A stretch of DNA of 64,000 bases from VAZQ01 sp050179645 (GCA_050179645.1 JBFXEX010000003.1:1-64000), one strand, 5' to 3'. Shown: positions 7,818 through 16,675, numbered from the stretch's first letter. Numbers and translations are program-made. The notes: generated by a model not told the origin, from the sequence alone.

Positions 7818-8819
7818 CTATGGCTTGGGCTTGTAGTCTTCGGGCGGCTTGTCCGCGATCCGGATCAGGAACTCGGCGGCCTTGCGGTCCTTCTTGAGAA
7901 ATTCGGCGAACTGAGCAGGCGTCCCGGGATTCGGCACCACAGCTTGCTTTTCCAGATACTCGACGAACTTCGGCTCGCGGTAGAGCTTCACGAACTCGGC
8001 GTTGACCTTGTCGACGACCGGCTGCGGCAGCCCCTTCGGTCCGGCGAGACCCCACCATCCGAACGGCGGAAAATCGATTCCCGTCTCGGCGAGCGTGGGA
8101 ACGTCCGGCACGAGCTTCGATCGCCGCTCGGAGGCTACCGCCAACGGCTTGATCTTGCCGGTACTCAGCAGACCGAGAAAGTTGCCGAGCCCCATCTTGG
8201 CGATCTGCAACTCGCCGGCGGCGAGTGCCTGCGCGATCGGCCCGCCGCCACGGTACGGAACGCCGACGATGTTGGCGTTCCACTGCTGGTTCATCCACTT
8301 GAGAAACATTTCGGGACCCGAGCCGGGGCCGAGCGTGCCGTAGTTCAGCTTACCGGGATTGGCCTGCACGTAGCGCTTCAGATCGGCCACGGAATTGACG
8401 TTGAGCGAACTGGACACGAACAACGTCTCGACCAGCAGGTAGAGGTTGGTGATGAGGGTGAAGTCCTTCTCTGCATTGTACGGCAGCTTGTTGAACATCA
8501 GCGGATTGATCGACATCGTATTGTGGTAGATGAGGCAGAGCGTGTAGCCGTCCGGCGCCGCCTGTGCGCAGGCCTGTGCCGCCGGAATGCCGCTGGCCCC
8601 GCCCTTGTTCTCGACCACGAATGTCTGCCCGATGCGGGGCGCAAGCTCTGCTGCAGTCGCCCGCATGATCACATCCGTGACGCTGCCCGGTGCGATCGGC
8701 ACGATCACGCGGATCGGGCGGTCCGGGTAGGTCTGGGCGTTCGCGACGAACGCCCAGAGCGCAATAGCAAGCAGAGCGGGCGCCGCAAGCGCGAATGAAA
8801 GCCGAGAGAGTTTCGTCAT
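7818..8819 (-). CDS. Tripartite tricarboxylate transporter substrate-binding (Bug) protein
   Basis: A 333-residue periplasmic binding protein of the Bug/TctC family. The signal peptide is obvious (MTKLSRLSFALAAPALLAIA, cleavage after ANA at about residue 28), followed by the family start TYPDRPIRVIVPIAPGSVTDVIMR. Mid-protein features such as NYGTLGPGSGPEMFLKWM and GVPYRGGGPIAQALAAGE are also typical. Bug proteins bind carboxylates, aromatic acids or similar ligands; many are orphans without TctA/TctB membrane subunits, as here. It is 47 bases downstream of an exported GlcG-like gene on the same strand and probably cotranscribed with it. Confidence 0.95.
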   Translation of the reverse strand: MTKLSRLSFALAAPALLAIALWAFVANAQTYPDRPIRVIVPIAPGSVTDVIMRATAAELAPRIGQTFVVENKGGASGIPAAQACAQAAPDGYTLCLIYHNTMSINPLMFNKLPYNAEKDFTLITNLYLLVETLFVSSSLNVNSVADLKRYVQANPGKLNYGTLGPGSGPEMFLKWMNQQWNANIVGVPYRGGGPIAQALAAGELQIAKMGLGNFLGLLSTGKIKPLAVASERRSKLVPDVPTLAETGIDFPPFGWWGLAGPKGLPQPVVDKVNAEFVKLYREPKFVEYLEKQAVVPNPGTPAQFAEFLKKDRKAAEFLIRIADKPPEDYKPKP

Positions 8820-8866
8820 TGTGCATTCCTGACGTGTTGGGCGTTAGCGCTGCAGCGCCTGGCGCG

Positions 8867-9358
8867 TTACTTCAGTTGGTCTGCGACCTTGTCGAGCGCG
8901 GCCTTGACGCAGGCCTCGTCCTTCTCGCCGCCTGGCGCACCCGACGCGCCGACCGCGCCGACCACATCGTCGCCGACCTTGATGGGCAGCGCGCCACGTC
9001 CGCTGGTGAAGCCGGCGAGATATTGCAGGCTCAGCGTCGGGTCCTTCTTGATCCGCTCGTCCATGGCGCCCGACGGGATGCGGAAGGTGCGCGAGGTGTA
9101 CGCCTTCCGGAAGCTGTTCTCCATGGTGTGCGGCCCGGTATTGTCGCCGCGAACCTGCAGGACGATCTCGCCGTTGCGACCCACCACCGTCACGGACACC
9201 TGGTGGCCGTTCGCTTTGCAGGTCGCGATCGTGGTCTCCGCGATTGCCATCGCGATCGCGGCCGTCAGGTCCTTGCGCGCCAACAGTTGGGCGTTTGCAG
9301 ATGACGCCAGGACGCAGGCCAGGCCGATGCCGCCCAGCCGACACCAAATCGGAGCCAT
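8867..9358 (-). CDS. Exported GlcG/HbpS-family heme-binding-type protein
   Basis: A 163-residue protein with a signal peptide (MAPIWCRLGGIGLACVLASSANA) and a GlcG/HbpS domain: LTAAIAMAIAETTIATCKANGHQVSVTVVGRNGE, a SFRKAYTSRTFRIPS segment, and GALPIKVGDDVVGAVGASGAPGGEKDEACVKAAL at the end. Members bind heme or cobalamin-like ligands (HbpS) or accompany glycolate and aromatic catabolism genes (GlcG); many have no known activity. The start is set by a GGGAGG ribosome site six to seven bases before the ATG at 9358. First gene of a likely two-gene operon with the Bug protein; the pair suggests periplasmic handling of an organic ligand. Confidence 0.88.
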   Translation of the reverse strand: MAPIWCRLGGIGLACVLASSANAQLLARKDLTAAIAMAIAETTIATCKANGHQVSVTVVGRNGEIVLQVRGDNTGPHTMENSFRKAYTSRTFRIPSGAMDERIKKDPTLSLQYLAGFTSGRGALPIKVGDDVVGAVGASGAPGGEKDEACVKAALDKVADQLK

Positions 9359-9578
9359 GAGGTAACCTCCCTGATTGTTGTGACCGCATTCGTTGTGCGG
9401 CCTGACCGCGACCCTAGCGCATTTCGGCCGCTTTGTATGGGCCTTGCGGCGGGGAGCCGAAACGTTCTCAGCCGTGCCCGCATGTGGTATCTGCGGTCGG
9501 CAGAGGATCGGTCGGCATGTCGATGGAAGCGATAGGGATGCGCCTCGGACGGCGTCCGCAGCGGCGGAGGCGAAGTCG

Positions 9579-10625
9579 GTGATCCGTGTCGGCATCGTCG
9601 GCTGCAACTATGGCCGCACTGTCCTGCTGCCGGCGTTCCGTACCGACCCGCGCTGCGAGGTGGTGGCGCTGGCCGGCTCGGACGCGGCGCGAACCGCTGA
9701 ACTGGCGCGCGCCGCCAATGTTCCGCGTGGGTTCGGCGACTGGCGGACATTGATCGATGACCCGTCGGTCGACGCGGTTGCAATCGCCGTGCCGCCCGAC
9801 CTGCAGCCCGAGGTCGCCTTGCGCGCGCTCGATCGCGGTAAGCCGGTGTTCGTCGAAAAGCCGCTCGCTGCCGATCTCGCGGACGCCAAATCGGTGCTCG
9901 AACATGCGCGCGCGGCCGGCCGGCCCGGCATGATCGACTTTAATTTTCCCGAGCTTGCCAGTTGGCAGCGTGCGAAGACAATTCTCGCAGAGGGTGACAT
10001 CGGACGGTTGCGACACGTGGTGGTGACCTGGAACGTCGAGAACCAGGCGACACGGCTACGGCTACAAAGCTGGAAGACTCGCGGCGACAATGGCGGCGGA
10101 CTGTTGGGGAACTTCGTCAGCCATTGTTTCTACTATCTTGAATGGCTGTGCGGTCCGATTGCCGGGCTCACGGGCCGGCTCTTTGCTTTGCCCGGCACCG
10201 ACCAGGACAGCAGTATCGCGCTGGCGTTGGCGTTCGCTTCCGGCGCCGGCGGCAGCCTGCAGATGAGTTGCGCGTCATTTCTCGGCTCCGGCCATCGTCT
10301 CGAATTCTACGGCGACGACGGCACGCTCGTGCTCGCCAATCCGACTGCGGACTACTTCCGCGGCTTCGAGGTCAAGTTAGCGCAGCGGTCCGACCGCGCG
10401 CTTCATGCAGTCGACGTGACGGACTACGACGGTGACGCATCCGCGGATTCCCGCATCCTGCCGGTGTCGCGGCTGGTGCGCCGCTTTCTGGATGCGTGTT
10501 CGGGGAGTGCGGCCGGCGCACCCGGCCTGACCGACGGTTACCGCGTGCAGCAGTTGATCGATGCTGCGCGCCGCGCGCACGCGACCGGCTGCTGGATCGA
10601 AATTGCGCCGCAGGAGTGGACATGA
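9579..10625 (+). CDS. Gfo/Idh/MocA-family NAD(P)-dependent sugar oxidoreductase
   Basis: A 348-residue oxidoreductase with an N-terminal Rossmann fold (VGIVGCNYGRTVLLPAF, residues 4-20) and the family EKP motif at residues 93-95 (VFVEKPLA). The C-terminal alpha/beta domain includes a SHCFYYLEWL segment with a candidate catalytic His. Members oxidise or reduce hydroxyl/keto groups of sugars and nucleotide sugars. I choose GTG 9579 as start because GGAGG lies nine bases upstream and the protein then begins directly with the Rossmann strand; earlier codons give a Cys/Arg-rich tail. The stop overlaps the next start (ATGA), so it leads a four-gene sugar operon. Confidence 0.9.
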   Translation: MIRVGIVGCNYGRTVLLPAFRTDPRCEVVALAGSDAARTAELARAANVPRGFGDWRTLIDDPSVDAVAIAVPPDLQPEVALRALDRGKPVFVEKPLAADLADAKSVLEHARAAGRPGMIDFNFPELASWQRAKTILAEGDIGRLRHVVVTWNVENQATRLRLQSWKTRGDNGGGLLGNFVSHCFYYLEWLCGPIAGLTGRLFALPGTDQDSSIALALAFASGAGGSLQMSCASFLGSGHRLEFYGDDGTLVLANPTADYFRGFEVKLAQRSDRALHAVDVTDYDGDASADSRILPVSRLVRRFLDACSGSAAGAPGLTDGYRVQQLIDAARRAHATGCWIEIAPQEWT

Positions 10626-11605
10626 GCGCGCGGCGTATCCTGGTCACCGGCGGTTCGGGCTTCATCGGCTCGGCGCTGGTGCGCGCGCTGGTCGAGGCCG
10701 GCGAGACCGTGCGTGTGCTCGACGACAATTCGCGGGGCGCGCTGCACCGACTCGCCGGCATCGAGCGGGATATCGAGTTCGTGCAGGGCGACATCCGCGA
10801 CCCCGCCGCGGTCGATGCCGCGATGCGCGGCATCGATGAGGTGCATCATCTGGCCTACGTCAACGGCACCGCGACCTTCTACAGCGCGCCCGAATTCGTG
10901 CTCGACGTTGGCGTCAAGGGCATGGTCAATGTGATCGATGCTTGCCGTCGGCAGAATGTCGGGCGGCTGGTGCTGGCGTCGAGCTCGGAGGTCTATCAGT
11001 CGCCGCCGCAGGTGCCGACCGCCGAGGACGCACCGCTGATCGTGCCCGACCCGCACAATCCGCGGCTGTCCTACGGCGCGGGCAAGATCATCAGCGAGGT
11101 GATGGCGATCAACTACGGCCGCAAGTATTTCGAGCGAGTGCTGATCTTCCGGCCGCACAACGTCTATGGCCCGGACATGGGCTTCGATCACGTCATTCCG
11201 CAGTTTGCGGTAAGGCTCAAGCGCGCCTGCGCGGCGCATCCTTCGGGCGCCGTACCGTTTCCGATCCAGGGCAGCGGGACGGAGACGCGCAGCTTCTGCC
11301 ACGTCGACGACCTGGTCGCCGGCGTCATGGTGATGCGCGAGCGGGGCGAGCATCTCGGCATCTATCACGTCGGCACCACCGAGGAGGTCGATATCGCCGG
11401 ACTGGCAAAGCGGATGGCGGCGATTGCCGGCCGCGACCTCGCGCTCGAAATTTCGCCGGTGCTCGCCGGCAGCACCACCCGCCGCTGCCCGGATATTTCG
11501 AAGCTCACCGCACTCGGCTATAGACCGCGCGTGCCGCTCGACGCCGGGCTGCCGCCGACGCTCGCCTGGTATTGGGAGCACGAGCGCGAGGCGCCGCCGT
11601 CCTGA
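10622..11605 (+). CDS. NAD-dependent nucleotide-sugar epimerase/dehydratase (extended SDR)
   Basis: A 327-residue extended short-chain dehydrogenase/reductase. Seen: the TGGSGFIG cofactor motif (residues 9-16), the SSSE stretch (120-123) supplying the catalytic Ser, and YxxxK as YGAGK (Tyr151, Lys155). C-terminal substrate-domain motifs such as RPHNVYGPDMGFDHVIPQF and GSGTETRSFCHVDD match nucleotide-sugar epimerases/4,6-dehydratases of the GalE/RmlB group. Which epimerisation or dehydration it performs cannot be told. It begins inside the stop codon of the oxidoreductase gene (ATGA) and is followed after 17 bases by a sugar C-methyltransferase, so the pathway is a modified, possibly branched, nucleotide sugar. 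Confidence 0.92.
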   Translation: MSARRILVTGGSGFIGSALVRALVEAGETVRVLDDNSRGALHRLAGIERDIEFVQGDIRDPAAVDAAMRGIDEVHHLAYVNGTATFYSAPEFVLDVGVKGMVNVIDACRRQNVGRLVLASSSEVYQSPPQVPTAEDAPLIVPDPHNPRLSYGAGKIISEVMAINYGRKYFERVLIFRPHNVYGPDMGFDHVIPQFAVRLKRACAAHPSGAVPFPIQGSGTETRSFCHVDDLVAGVMVMRERGEHLGIYHVGTTEEVDIAGLAKRMAAIAGRDLALEISPVLAGSTTRRCPDISKLTALGYRPRVPLDAGLPPTLAWYWEHEREAPPS

Positions 11606-11622
11606 CGGTTGGAAGGAAAGAT

Positions 11623-12897
11623 ATGTCGTCGTTTCCTGAGAAGGTCGCGCGGGCCGCCGGCACCGGCGCGAGCGTCCCGGTCGAATGCTGCCAGGTCTGC
11701 GGCCACGCGCCGCTCGAGACCGTGCTGTCGCTCGGCTACATGCCCCCCGTCAATCAGATGGTGCCGGTCGGGCAGGTGCCGCGGCAGCAGCCGTGGTTCC
11801 CGACCGATCTCCTGCATTGCGGCAAGTGCGAATTGGTGCAGCTCGGGCTTGCGGTTGACCCGGTCATCATTTTCCCGCCGGAATATCCCTACACCAGCGG
11901 CACCACCAAACTGCTGCGCGACAACTTCGCCGATCTCTGCGCTGAGGCCGGCACGATGCTCAAGCTCACGCCCGCAGACCTCGTCGTCGACATCGGCTCG
12001 AACGACGGCACGCTGCTGTCGAACTTCCAGCAGGCCGGCTACCGCGTGCTCGGCATTGAGCCCACGGAAGTGAGCAAGATCGCGGCGGGGCGCGGCATCC
12101 CGACCGTGATGCGCTATTTCTCGCCGGCGGCCGCCGCCGAGGTGAAGCGCGAGCACGGGCCGGCGCGGGTCGTCACCGCGGCGAACTGTTTTGCGCACAT
12201 GGAGGATGTCCACGCCATTGTCGACGGCATCGTCGACCTGCTGGCGCCGAACGGCGTATTCATCTCGGAATCGCACTATCTGATCGGACTGCTCGACACC
12301 TTCCAGTACGACACCGTCTATCACGAGCATCTGCGTTATTATTCGCTGGCAAGTCTCTCGCATCTTCTGGGCATGCACGGGCTCGACGTGTTCCACGCCC
12401 GCCCAATCCCATCGCATGGCGGGTCGATCCGCGTCTATGCGGCGCGGCGCGGCGTCATGCCGGTGAAAGGGAGCGTCGCGCAGATGCTGGCGGGCGAGCC
12501 GCGCGGCGACGCGATGCGGGCGCGGCTCAAGGCATTCCGCAACGACGTGCTGCTCTCGAAGCTGCGCCTGATGTCGCTCATTCGCGGCTACAAGGAGCAG
12601 GGCCTGCGCATCTGCGGCATCAGCGCGCCGTCGCGGGCCTCGACGCTGTTCAACTATGTCGGGCTCGACGACGCCATCATCGACTATGTCTGTGAGATCG
12701 CGGGCTCGCTGAAGATCGGCAAGTGCATGCCGGGAACCGCGATCCCGGTGGTCGAGGAGAGCCGGCTGTTCGCCGACCAGCCCGAGGTTGCGATCATCTT
12801 CTCCTGGCACATCGCCGATGAGCTGGCGCCGAAGCTGCGGGCCAGGGGCTACCGCGGCAAGCTCGTCACACCATTGCCGGTGCCGCGCGAGCTGTGA
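11623..12897 (+). CDS. NDP-hexose C-methyltransferase-like SAM enzyme with zinc-binding N-terminus
   Basis: A 424-residue three-part methyltransferase like TylC3/NovU-type sugar C-methyltransferases. The N-terminus holds a four-cysteine zinc site (Cys23, Cys26, Cys66, Cys69: CQVCG and HCGKC). The SAM domain has VVDIGSNDG at residues 121-129. The characteristic active-site stretch is present (FQYDTVYHEHLRYYS with the His-Glu-His group, then SHGGSIRVYAA). The C-terminal third (GISAPSRASTLFNY onward) is the family's extra domain. These enzymes add a methyl branch to a keto-hexose bound to a nucleotide. ATG 11623 follows GGAAGGAAAG. Third gene of the sugar operon. Confidence 0.9.
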   Translation: MSSFPEKVARAAGTGASVPVECCQVCGHAPLETVLSLGYMPPVNQMVPVGQVPRQQPWFPTDLLHCGKCELVQLGLAVDPVIIFPPEYPYTSGTTKLLRDNFADLCAEAGTMLKLTPADLVVDIGSNDGTLLSNFQQAGYRVLGIEPTEVSKIAAGRGIPTVMRYFSPAAAAEVKREHGPARVVTAANCFAHMEDVHAIVDGIVDLLAPNGVFISESHYLIGLLDTFQYDTVYHEHLRYYSLASLSHLLGMHGLDVFHARPIPSHGGSIRVYAARRGVMPVKGSVAQMLAGEPRGDAMRARLKAFRNDVLLSKLRLMSLIRGYKEQGLRICGISAPSRASTLFNYVGLDDAIIDYVCEIAGSLKIGKCMPGTAIPVVEESRLFADQPEVAIIFSWHIADELAPKLRARGYRGKLVTPLPVPREL

Positions 12898-12986
12898 CCG
12901 CCCGCCGCACCATTGGCACGCTGCCGCGGATTGGGATATCACAGACGCGATCGACCGGAATGAGAGCCAGCGGTGGAGCGTATTGC

Positions 12987-14228
12987 GTGAATTTTGCCGG
13001 CCCTGAGCGAACCGTCCCGGCAAAGCCCGCGCCGCAGACGGTGGACCTGACGGTGGTCGGCGGCGGCGGTCACGTCGGCATCCCGCTGGTGCTGGCATTC
13101 GCCGAGGCGGGCTTTCGCGTCAACGTCAACGACATCAACCGGGAGGTGCTGGAGACGCTGAAAGCCGGCCGCCTGCCGTTCATCGAGAACGACGGCGAGG
13201 CGTTGCTGACGCAGGCCCTCAAGCGCGATCGCCTGGTTTTCACCGACGGTCCTGCCGGTGTTTCCACCACCGGCCCGGTCATCATCACCATCGGGACGCC
13301 GATCGACGAATTCCACAATCCGACCCGCGAGGTCGTCCAGGAATGCATCGACGATCTGCTGCCGCATCTCGCCGACGGCCAGCTCCTGGTGCTCCGCTCC
13401 ACCGTCTTTCCCGGCACGACCGACTGGTTGGCGGACTATCTCAAGCGCGCCGGCCGCGACCTCAAGATCGCGTTCTGTCCCGAGCGGGTGGTGCAGGGGC
13501 ATGGCATCCGCGAGCTTCGGGAAATGCCGCAGATCGTCAGCGGCACGACGCCGGAAGCACAGGAGGATGCGGCGAAGCTGTTCTCGGCCATCGCGCCGGA
13601 GCTCGTCGTGGTGACGCCGCGCGAGGCCGAGTTCGCCAAGCTGTTCAATAATGCCTACCGCTACATCGAATTCGCCGCCGCCAACCAGTTCTACCTGATC
13701 GCCAAGTCCGCCGGCGTCGACTACCGCCGCGTCTACGAGGCGATGAAGCGCAACTATCCGCGCGCGCGCGGCATCCCCTCGCCGGGACTCGCTGCCGGCC
13801 CGTGCCTGTTCAAGGACACCATGCAGCTTGCCGCCTTCGCGCAGAATCAGTTCAGCCTCGGTAACGCGGCGATGCTGGTGAACGAGGGCCTGGTGCTGCA
13901 TGTGGTCGACGACCTGCGGCGCCGCTATGACCTCGCTCGGATGACGGTCGGGCTCCTGGGCATGGCGTTCAAGGCGGAGATCGACGATACCCGCGCCTCG
14001 CTCAGCTACAAGTTCAAGAAAGTGCTGTCGAACCACGCCGCGGCGGTGGTGACGACCGATCCCTTTGTCACCAGCGACCCGGACCTGCTGCCACTCGACG
14101 AGGTCGTCGCGCGGAGCGACCTGCTGATTCTGTGCGCGCCGCACACGCGCTACCGCGAGCTTGAGCTTTCCGGCAAGCCGGTGGTCGACGTTTGGGGCTT
14201 TCTTACCCGCGCAAACGTCATTGCATAG
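12987..14228 (+). CDS. Nucleotide-sugar dehydrogenase (UDP-glucose/UDP-ManNAc dehydrogenase family)
   Basis: A UDP-sugar 6-dehydrogenase-family protein, oxidising C6 of a nucleotide sugar to the uronic acid with two NAD. The Rossmann motif VVGGGGHVGIPLVLAF comes first, then RSTVFPGTT, FCPERVVQG, the EAEFAKLFNNAYRYIEFAAANQ helix linking the two domains, and AAGPCLFKDT, whose Cys is the catalytic thiol position. GMAFKAEIDDTRAS is the C-terminal NAD-like domain motif. The start is uncertain: GTG 12987 has GGTGGAG eight bases upstream (414 residues); ATG 12960 and a GTG at 12894 overlapping the previous stop are alternatives. Last gene of the operon. Confidence 0.9.
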   Translation: MNFAGPERTVPAKPAPQTVDLTVVGGGGHVGIPLVLAFAEAGFRVNVNDINREVLETLKAGRLPFIENDGEALLTQALKRDRLVFTDGPAGVSTTGPVIITIGTPIDEFHNPTREVVQECIDDLLPHLADGQLLVLRSTVFPGTTDWLADYLKRAGRDLKIAFCPERVVQGHGIRELREMPQIVSGTTPEAQEDAAKLFSAIAPELVVVTPREAEFAKLFNNAYRYIEFAAANQFYLIAKSAGVDYRRVYEAMKRNYPRARGIPSPGLAAGPCLFKDTMQLAAFAQNQFSLGNAAMLVNEGLVLHVVDDLRRRYDLARMTVGLLGMAFKAEIDDTRASLSYKFKKVLSNHAAAVVTTDPFVTSDPDLLPLDEVVARSDLLILCAPHTRYRELELSGKPVVDVWGFLTRANVIA

Positions 14229-14360
14229 CCCGTTGGGCGGTTTCATCTGTCGCAAGCGTTGCGTCGGTGCAACATCGACCGTCTATTCGGCAACCGTGGC
14301 CGCGAAAGCATTGTGCCCGCCGCGATAATCGCAGAACCTAGTCGTTAACCGTATCCGTGT

Positions 14361-14395
14361 GCGCTGGCGAGCTTCCGCGAAAGTCTTGCCAGCGC
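14361..14395. repeat. Inverted repeat ahead of the L,D-transpeptidase gene
   Basis: GCGCTGGC (14361-14368) and GCCAGCGC (14388-14395) are perfect 8-base arms separated by 19 bases. No T-run follows on either strand, so it is not a standard terminator. It lies between the dehydrogenase stop and the likely GTG start at 14446, where it could be an operator or an mRNA hairpin. Confidence 0.5.
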
Positions 14396-14445
14396 CCGGC
14401 CTGCGTCGCGTTTTGGGGATTCTTGATCGTCGGGGCATCGCGCAC

Positions 14446-15111
14446 GTGACTGGCCTGCTTAGATATTTCGTGCTCCTGTTGTTTGCCGCGCAGGCGACGC
14501 TCGCCGCGGTGCAGGCAGGCGCACACGAGGCCTCCGACGCAGTACCGGCGTCGATTGAGGCAACGGTGCATGGCGCGGCGGGTGTGGCGGTCGAGGCGCC
14601 TGAGCCGGTAGCCGCCGTTTCGCCCGCATCGATGCCCGCTACCGACGCGCCTTCGCCACCGGCCCCGGTGGCCGAGCCGGCCAAGACGCTCGACCTGTCA
14701 CCCTATGCACCTGGCACGATCGTGGTGCAGACCTCCGAGCGCAAGCTTCATCTGGTGCTCGGTGGCGGCGAGGTAGTGAGCTACCCGGTCGGCGTCGGCA
14801 AAGCCGGCAAGGCGTGGTCCGGCACGGCCTACATTCGCGGCAAATACATCAGGCCGGCGTGGGCGCCGCCGAAAGCGCTGAAGCGCGAGAAGCCGAATAC
14901 GCCCGACTACATTCCGGGCGGTGTTCCGGCAAATCCCATGGGTGCGGCCGCGATGACGCTCAGCGTCGACCAATACGCCATTCATGGCACCAACGCTCCG
15001 TCGTCGATCGGTACCTTCGCGTCCTTCGGCTGCATCCGGATGCACAATCGCGACGTCCTCGATCTCTATAAGCGCGTGAGGGTCGGAACCAAGGTGGTGG
15101 TCTTGAACTGA
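14446..15111 (+). CDS. L,D-transpeptidase (YkuD domain), exported
   Basis: A 221-residue peptidoglycan L,D-transpeptidase. The YkuD domain (about residues 90-221) has the HGTN segment (His180) and the catalytic S/T-x-G-C-x-R-M motif as SFGCIRM with Cys196. These enzymes form meso-DAP to meso-DAP cross-links or attach proteins to peptidoglycan in the periplasm. An N-terminal hydrophobic helix (LLRYFVLLLFAAQATLAAVQA) acts as signal or anchor, followed by a Pro/Ala-rich linker. GTG 14446 puts this helix at the very N-terminus; the frame is open back to a GTG at 14359. It ends just before two strong hairpins. The sugar operon upstream may be unrelated. Confidence 0.93.
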   Translation: MTGLLRYFVLLLFAAQATLAAVQAGAHEASDAVPASIEATVHGAAGVAVEAPEPVAAVSPASMPATDAPSPPAPVAEPAKTLDLSPYAPGTIVVQTSERKLHLVLGGGEVVSYPVGVGKAGKAWSGTAYIRGKYIRPAWAPPKALKREKPNTPDYIPGGVPANPMGAAAMTLSVDQYAIHGTNAPSSIGTFASFGCIRMHNRDVLDLYKRVRVGTKVVVLN

Positions 15112-15128
15112 TCTCCGCGCAAACGAAC

Positions 15129-15225
15129 GGCGGAAGCGGGCCCCAACCCGCTCTCCGCCAACTCCGGGGTGAGAACCTCGAAGAAGAACGGCCCCGAAAG
15201 GCGACATCGGGGCCGTTCGCTTTTT
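15129..15225 (+). terminator. Two hairpins; the second a strong intrinsic terminator
   Basis: The first hairpin (15129-15159) pairs GGCGGA-AGCGGG with CCCGCT-TCCGCC. The second has a perfect 12-bp stem (15186-15197 with 15207-15218), a 9-base loop and then GCTTTTT, a typical rho-independent terminator for the L,D-transpeptidase transcript. Confidence 0.85.
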
Positions 15226-15273
15226 CAGCATCGCCTGCGCGATTCACTGGATTTGGAATGCAGATCTCTCCAC

Positions 15274-15363
15274 CGTCAGGGCCGGGCTTGTCCCGGCCAT
15301 CCACGTCTTGCGTGCGGCTTGCGAGGGAAGACGTGGATGCCCGCGACAAGCGCGGGCATGACG
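15274..15363. repeat. Dispersed palindromic repeat, copy 1 of family 1
   Basis: Non-coding palindromic element. Inner arms ATCCACGTCTT (15299-15309) and AAGACGTGGAT (15328-15338) are perfect; outer arms are GC-rich CCCGGCC- and GCCCGCG-type hairpins. The reverse complement of its right half matches the left half of the element at 33067-33195 over 36 bases. With the terminators before it, this accounts for the 306 bases between the L,D-transpeptidase and the hydrolase gene. Confidence 0.8.
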
Positions 15364-15418
15364 TTGAGGAGTGGTGGTGCTTTTGGCCCGCAGCGTTGGC
15401 GCACGCAACGCGATCTGC

Positions 15419-16675
15419 TCAGTACGGCACCTTGTCGATCTGGCCGTTGGAACGGACGAACCAGTGCTCGCTGGCGAACGGCTTGCCGGCGATACGGTCG
15501 GCGAGCCAGTCGGCGACCAGGATCGGCGGGAACGGGCCGAGGTTCGCGGCCGGTACGTTGCCGACCGAATGGCGTGACTCCTGGTAGACCACCATCTGCT
15601 TCGGGCCCTTGAGCGTCCGGACCAGCCTCTCGGAATGTTCGAGCGGGCTCAGCTCTTCGCACTCGCCGGCGACGCACAAATAGGGCGCGCGGATTTTCTC
15701 GACATGTCCCTCCCAGGTGATCGACTGGCGAAAACGGTCGAACTCGGCCTCGTCGGTGATGCCCGACATGTACATGAAACGCTTCTTGAAGGTCGGGGAA
15801 GCCTCCTGAAAGATCGTATGACAACCGGGCTCGTGGCAGACCGACATGGCGGCGAACGCCTTGATGCGCGGCTCGTGCGCGGCCAGCACCGTGCCGAAGA
15901 AGGTGCCGAAGCTCGTGCCAGAGGCGACGATGCGCTCCGGATCGATTTCGGGCCGTGCCGAGAGCCAGTCCACCAGCGCCTTGCCGGCCGCCATCCAGTT
16001 CTCGACCGAAAAATTGAGGCCGATCATCGGCGCCTCGTACTGCCCGGGCCCGTCGATCGCCAGCACCGCCATGCCGCGGTTGAGAAAGCGGTCGCCGTAG
16101 AGCGCGACCGAGATTTCCTTGTAGCTGTCCATGCCGGGAATCGCGATCACGACCGGCAGGCGGCCGCCGCTGTAGCCCGGCGGCAGATGCAGCCAGGCCG
16201 GGATTGCCTTGTCGTTGAACGGCACCCAGACCGCCTCGACCTTATGGTCGGCGAGCGCGGCGTATTTGGTGAAGCATTCGCGCTTTTTGTTGTTGTAGGC
16301 GATGTTGGTCTCGTCGTTCTGATCGTAGGGCCATTGCGCCGCGCCCCAATGAACCGCCGCCATGAAGTAGTTGTCGCGCGCGGTCACCTGATGGCCGGCT
16401 GCTTCCGCTGCGACCGCCTTGGCCTCGCGGCGCCGCGCCACCGCTTCGAACGCTGGGCCGATGTCGGCCATCTTCTTCACCCGCTCGCGGATGCCGGCGA
16501 AGTCGGCGTTGGCTTCGATGCCGCATGGGCCATGGATATAGAGCGAGCGCGGCTGGTCCCAGTCGATGCCGTTGGCGCGGATGATGTTGTCGAGCAGCCA
16601 GCGCTGCTCCTCGAAGCGGCGCACATGCGGCTCGCCGCGCTTGTCGAGAATCGGCTGATGCATGGGGCGGTTCAT
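15419..16675 (-). CDS. Alpha/beta hydrolase (FrsA / DHPON-hydrolase type)
   Basis: A 418-residue hydrolase with a helical N-terminal cap (residues about 1-145) followed by the alpha/beta core. The nucleophile elbow is GTSFG with Ser255, the oxyanion region is IPGMDSYKE (about 179-187), the acid lies near GECEELS (337-343) and the catalytic His is His369 in ESRHS. Length and cap fit the group of 2,6-dihydroxypseudooxynicotine hydrolase and FrsA-like C-C bond or ester hydrolases. It is the third gene downstream of a CoxL-like hydroxylase and a ThDP enzyme on the same strand. Upstream (16701-16738) is a 19-base tandem repeat that could be an operator. Substrate unknown. Confidence 0.9.
   Translation of the reverse strand: MNRPMHQPILDKRGEPHVRRFEEQRWLLDNIIRANGIDWDQPRSLYIHGPCGIEANADFAGIRERVKKMADIGPAFEAVARRREAKAVAAEAAGHQVTARDNYFMAAVHWGAAQWPYDQNDETNIAYNNKKRECFTKYAALADHKVEAVWVPFNDKAIPAWLHLPPGYSGGRLPVVIAIPGMDSYKEISVALYGDRFLNRGMAVLAIDGPGQYEAPMIGLNFSVENWMAAGKALVDWLSARPEIDPERIVASGTSFGTFFGTVLAAHEPRIKAFAAMSVCHEPGCHTIFQEASPTFKKRFMYMSGITDEAEFDRFRQSITWEGHVEKIRAPYLCVAGECEELSPLEHSERLVRTLKGPKQMVVYQESRHSVGNVPAANLGPFPPILVADWLADRIAGKPFASEHWFVRSNGQIDKVPY

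Noticed and set aside
12939..14255. A 438-codon minus-strand frame across the nucleotide-sugar dehydrogenase
   Set aside because: Mirror of a well-supported gene; no family features and no ribosome site.
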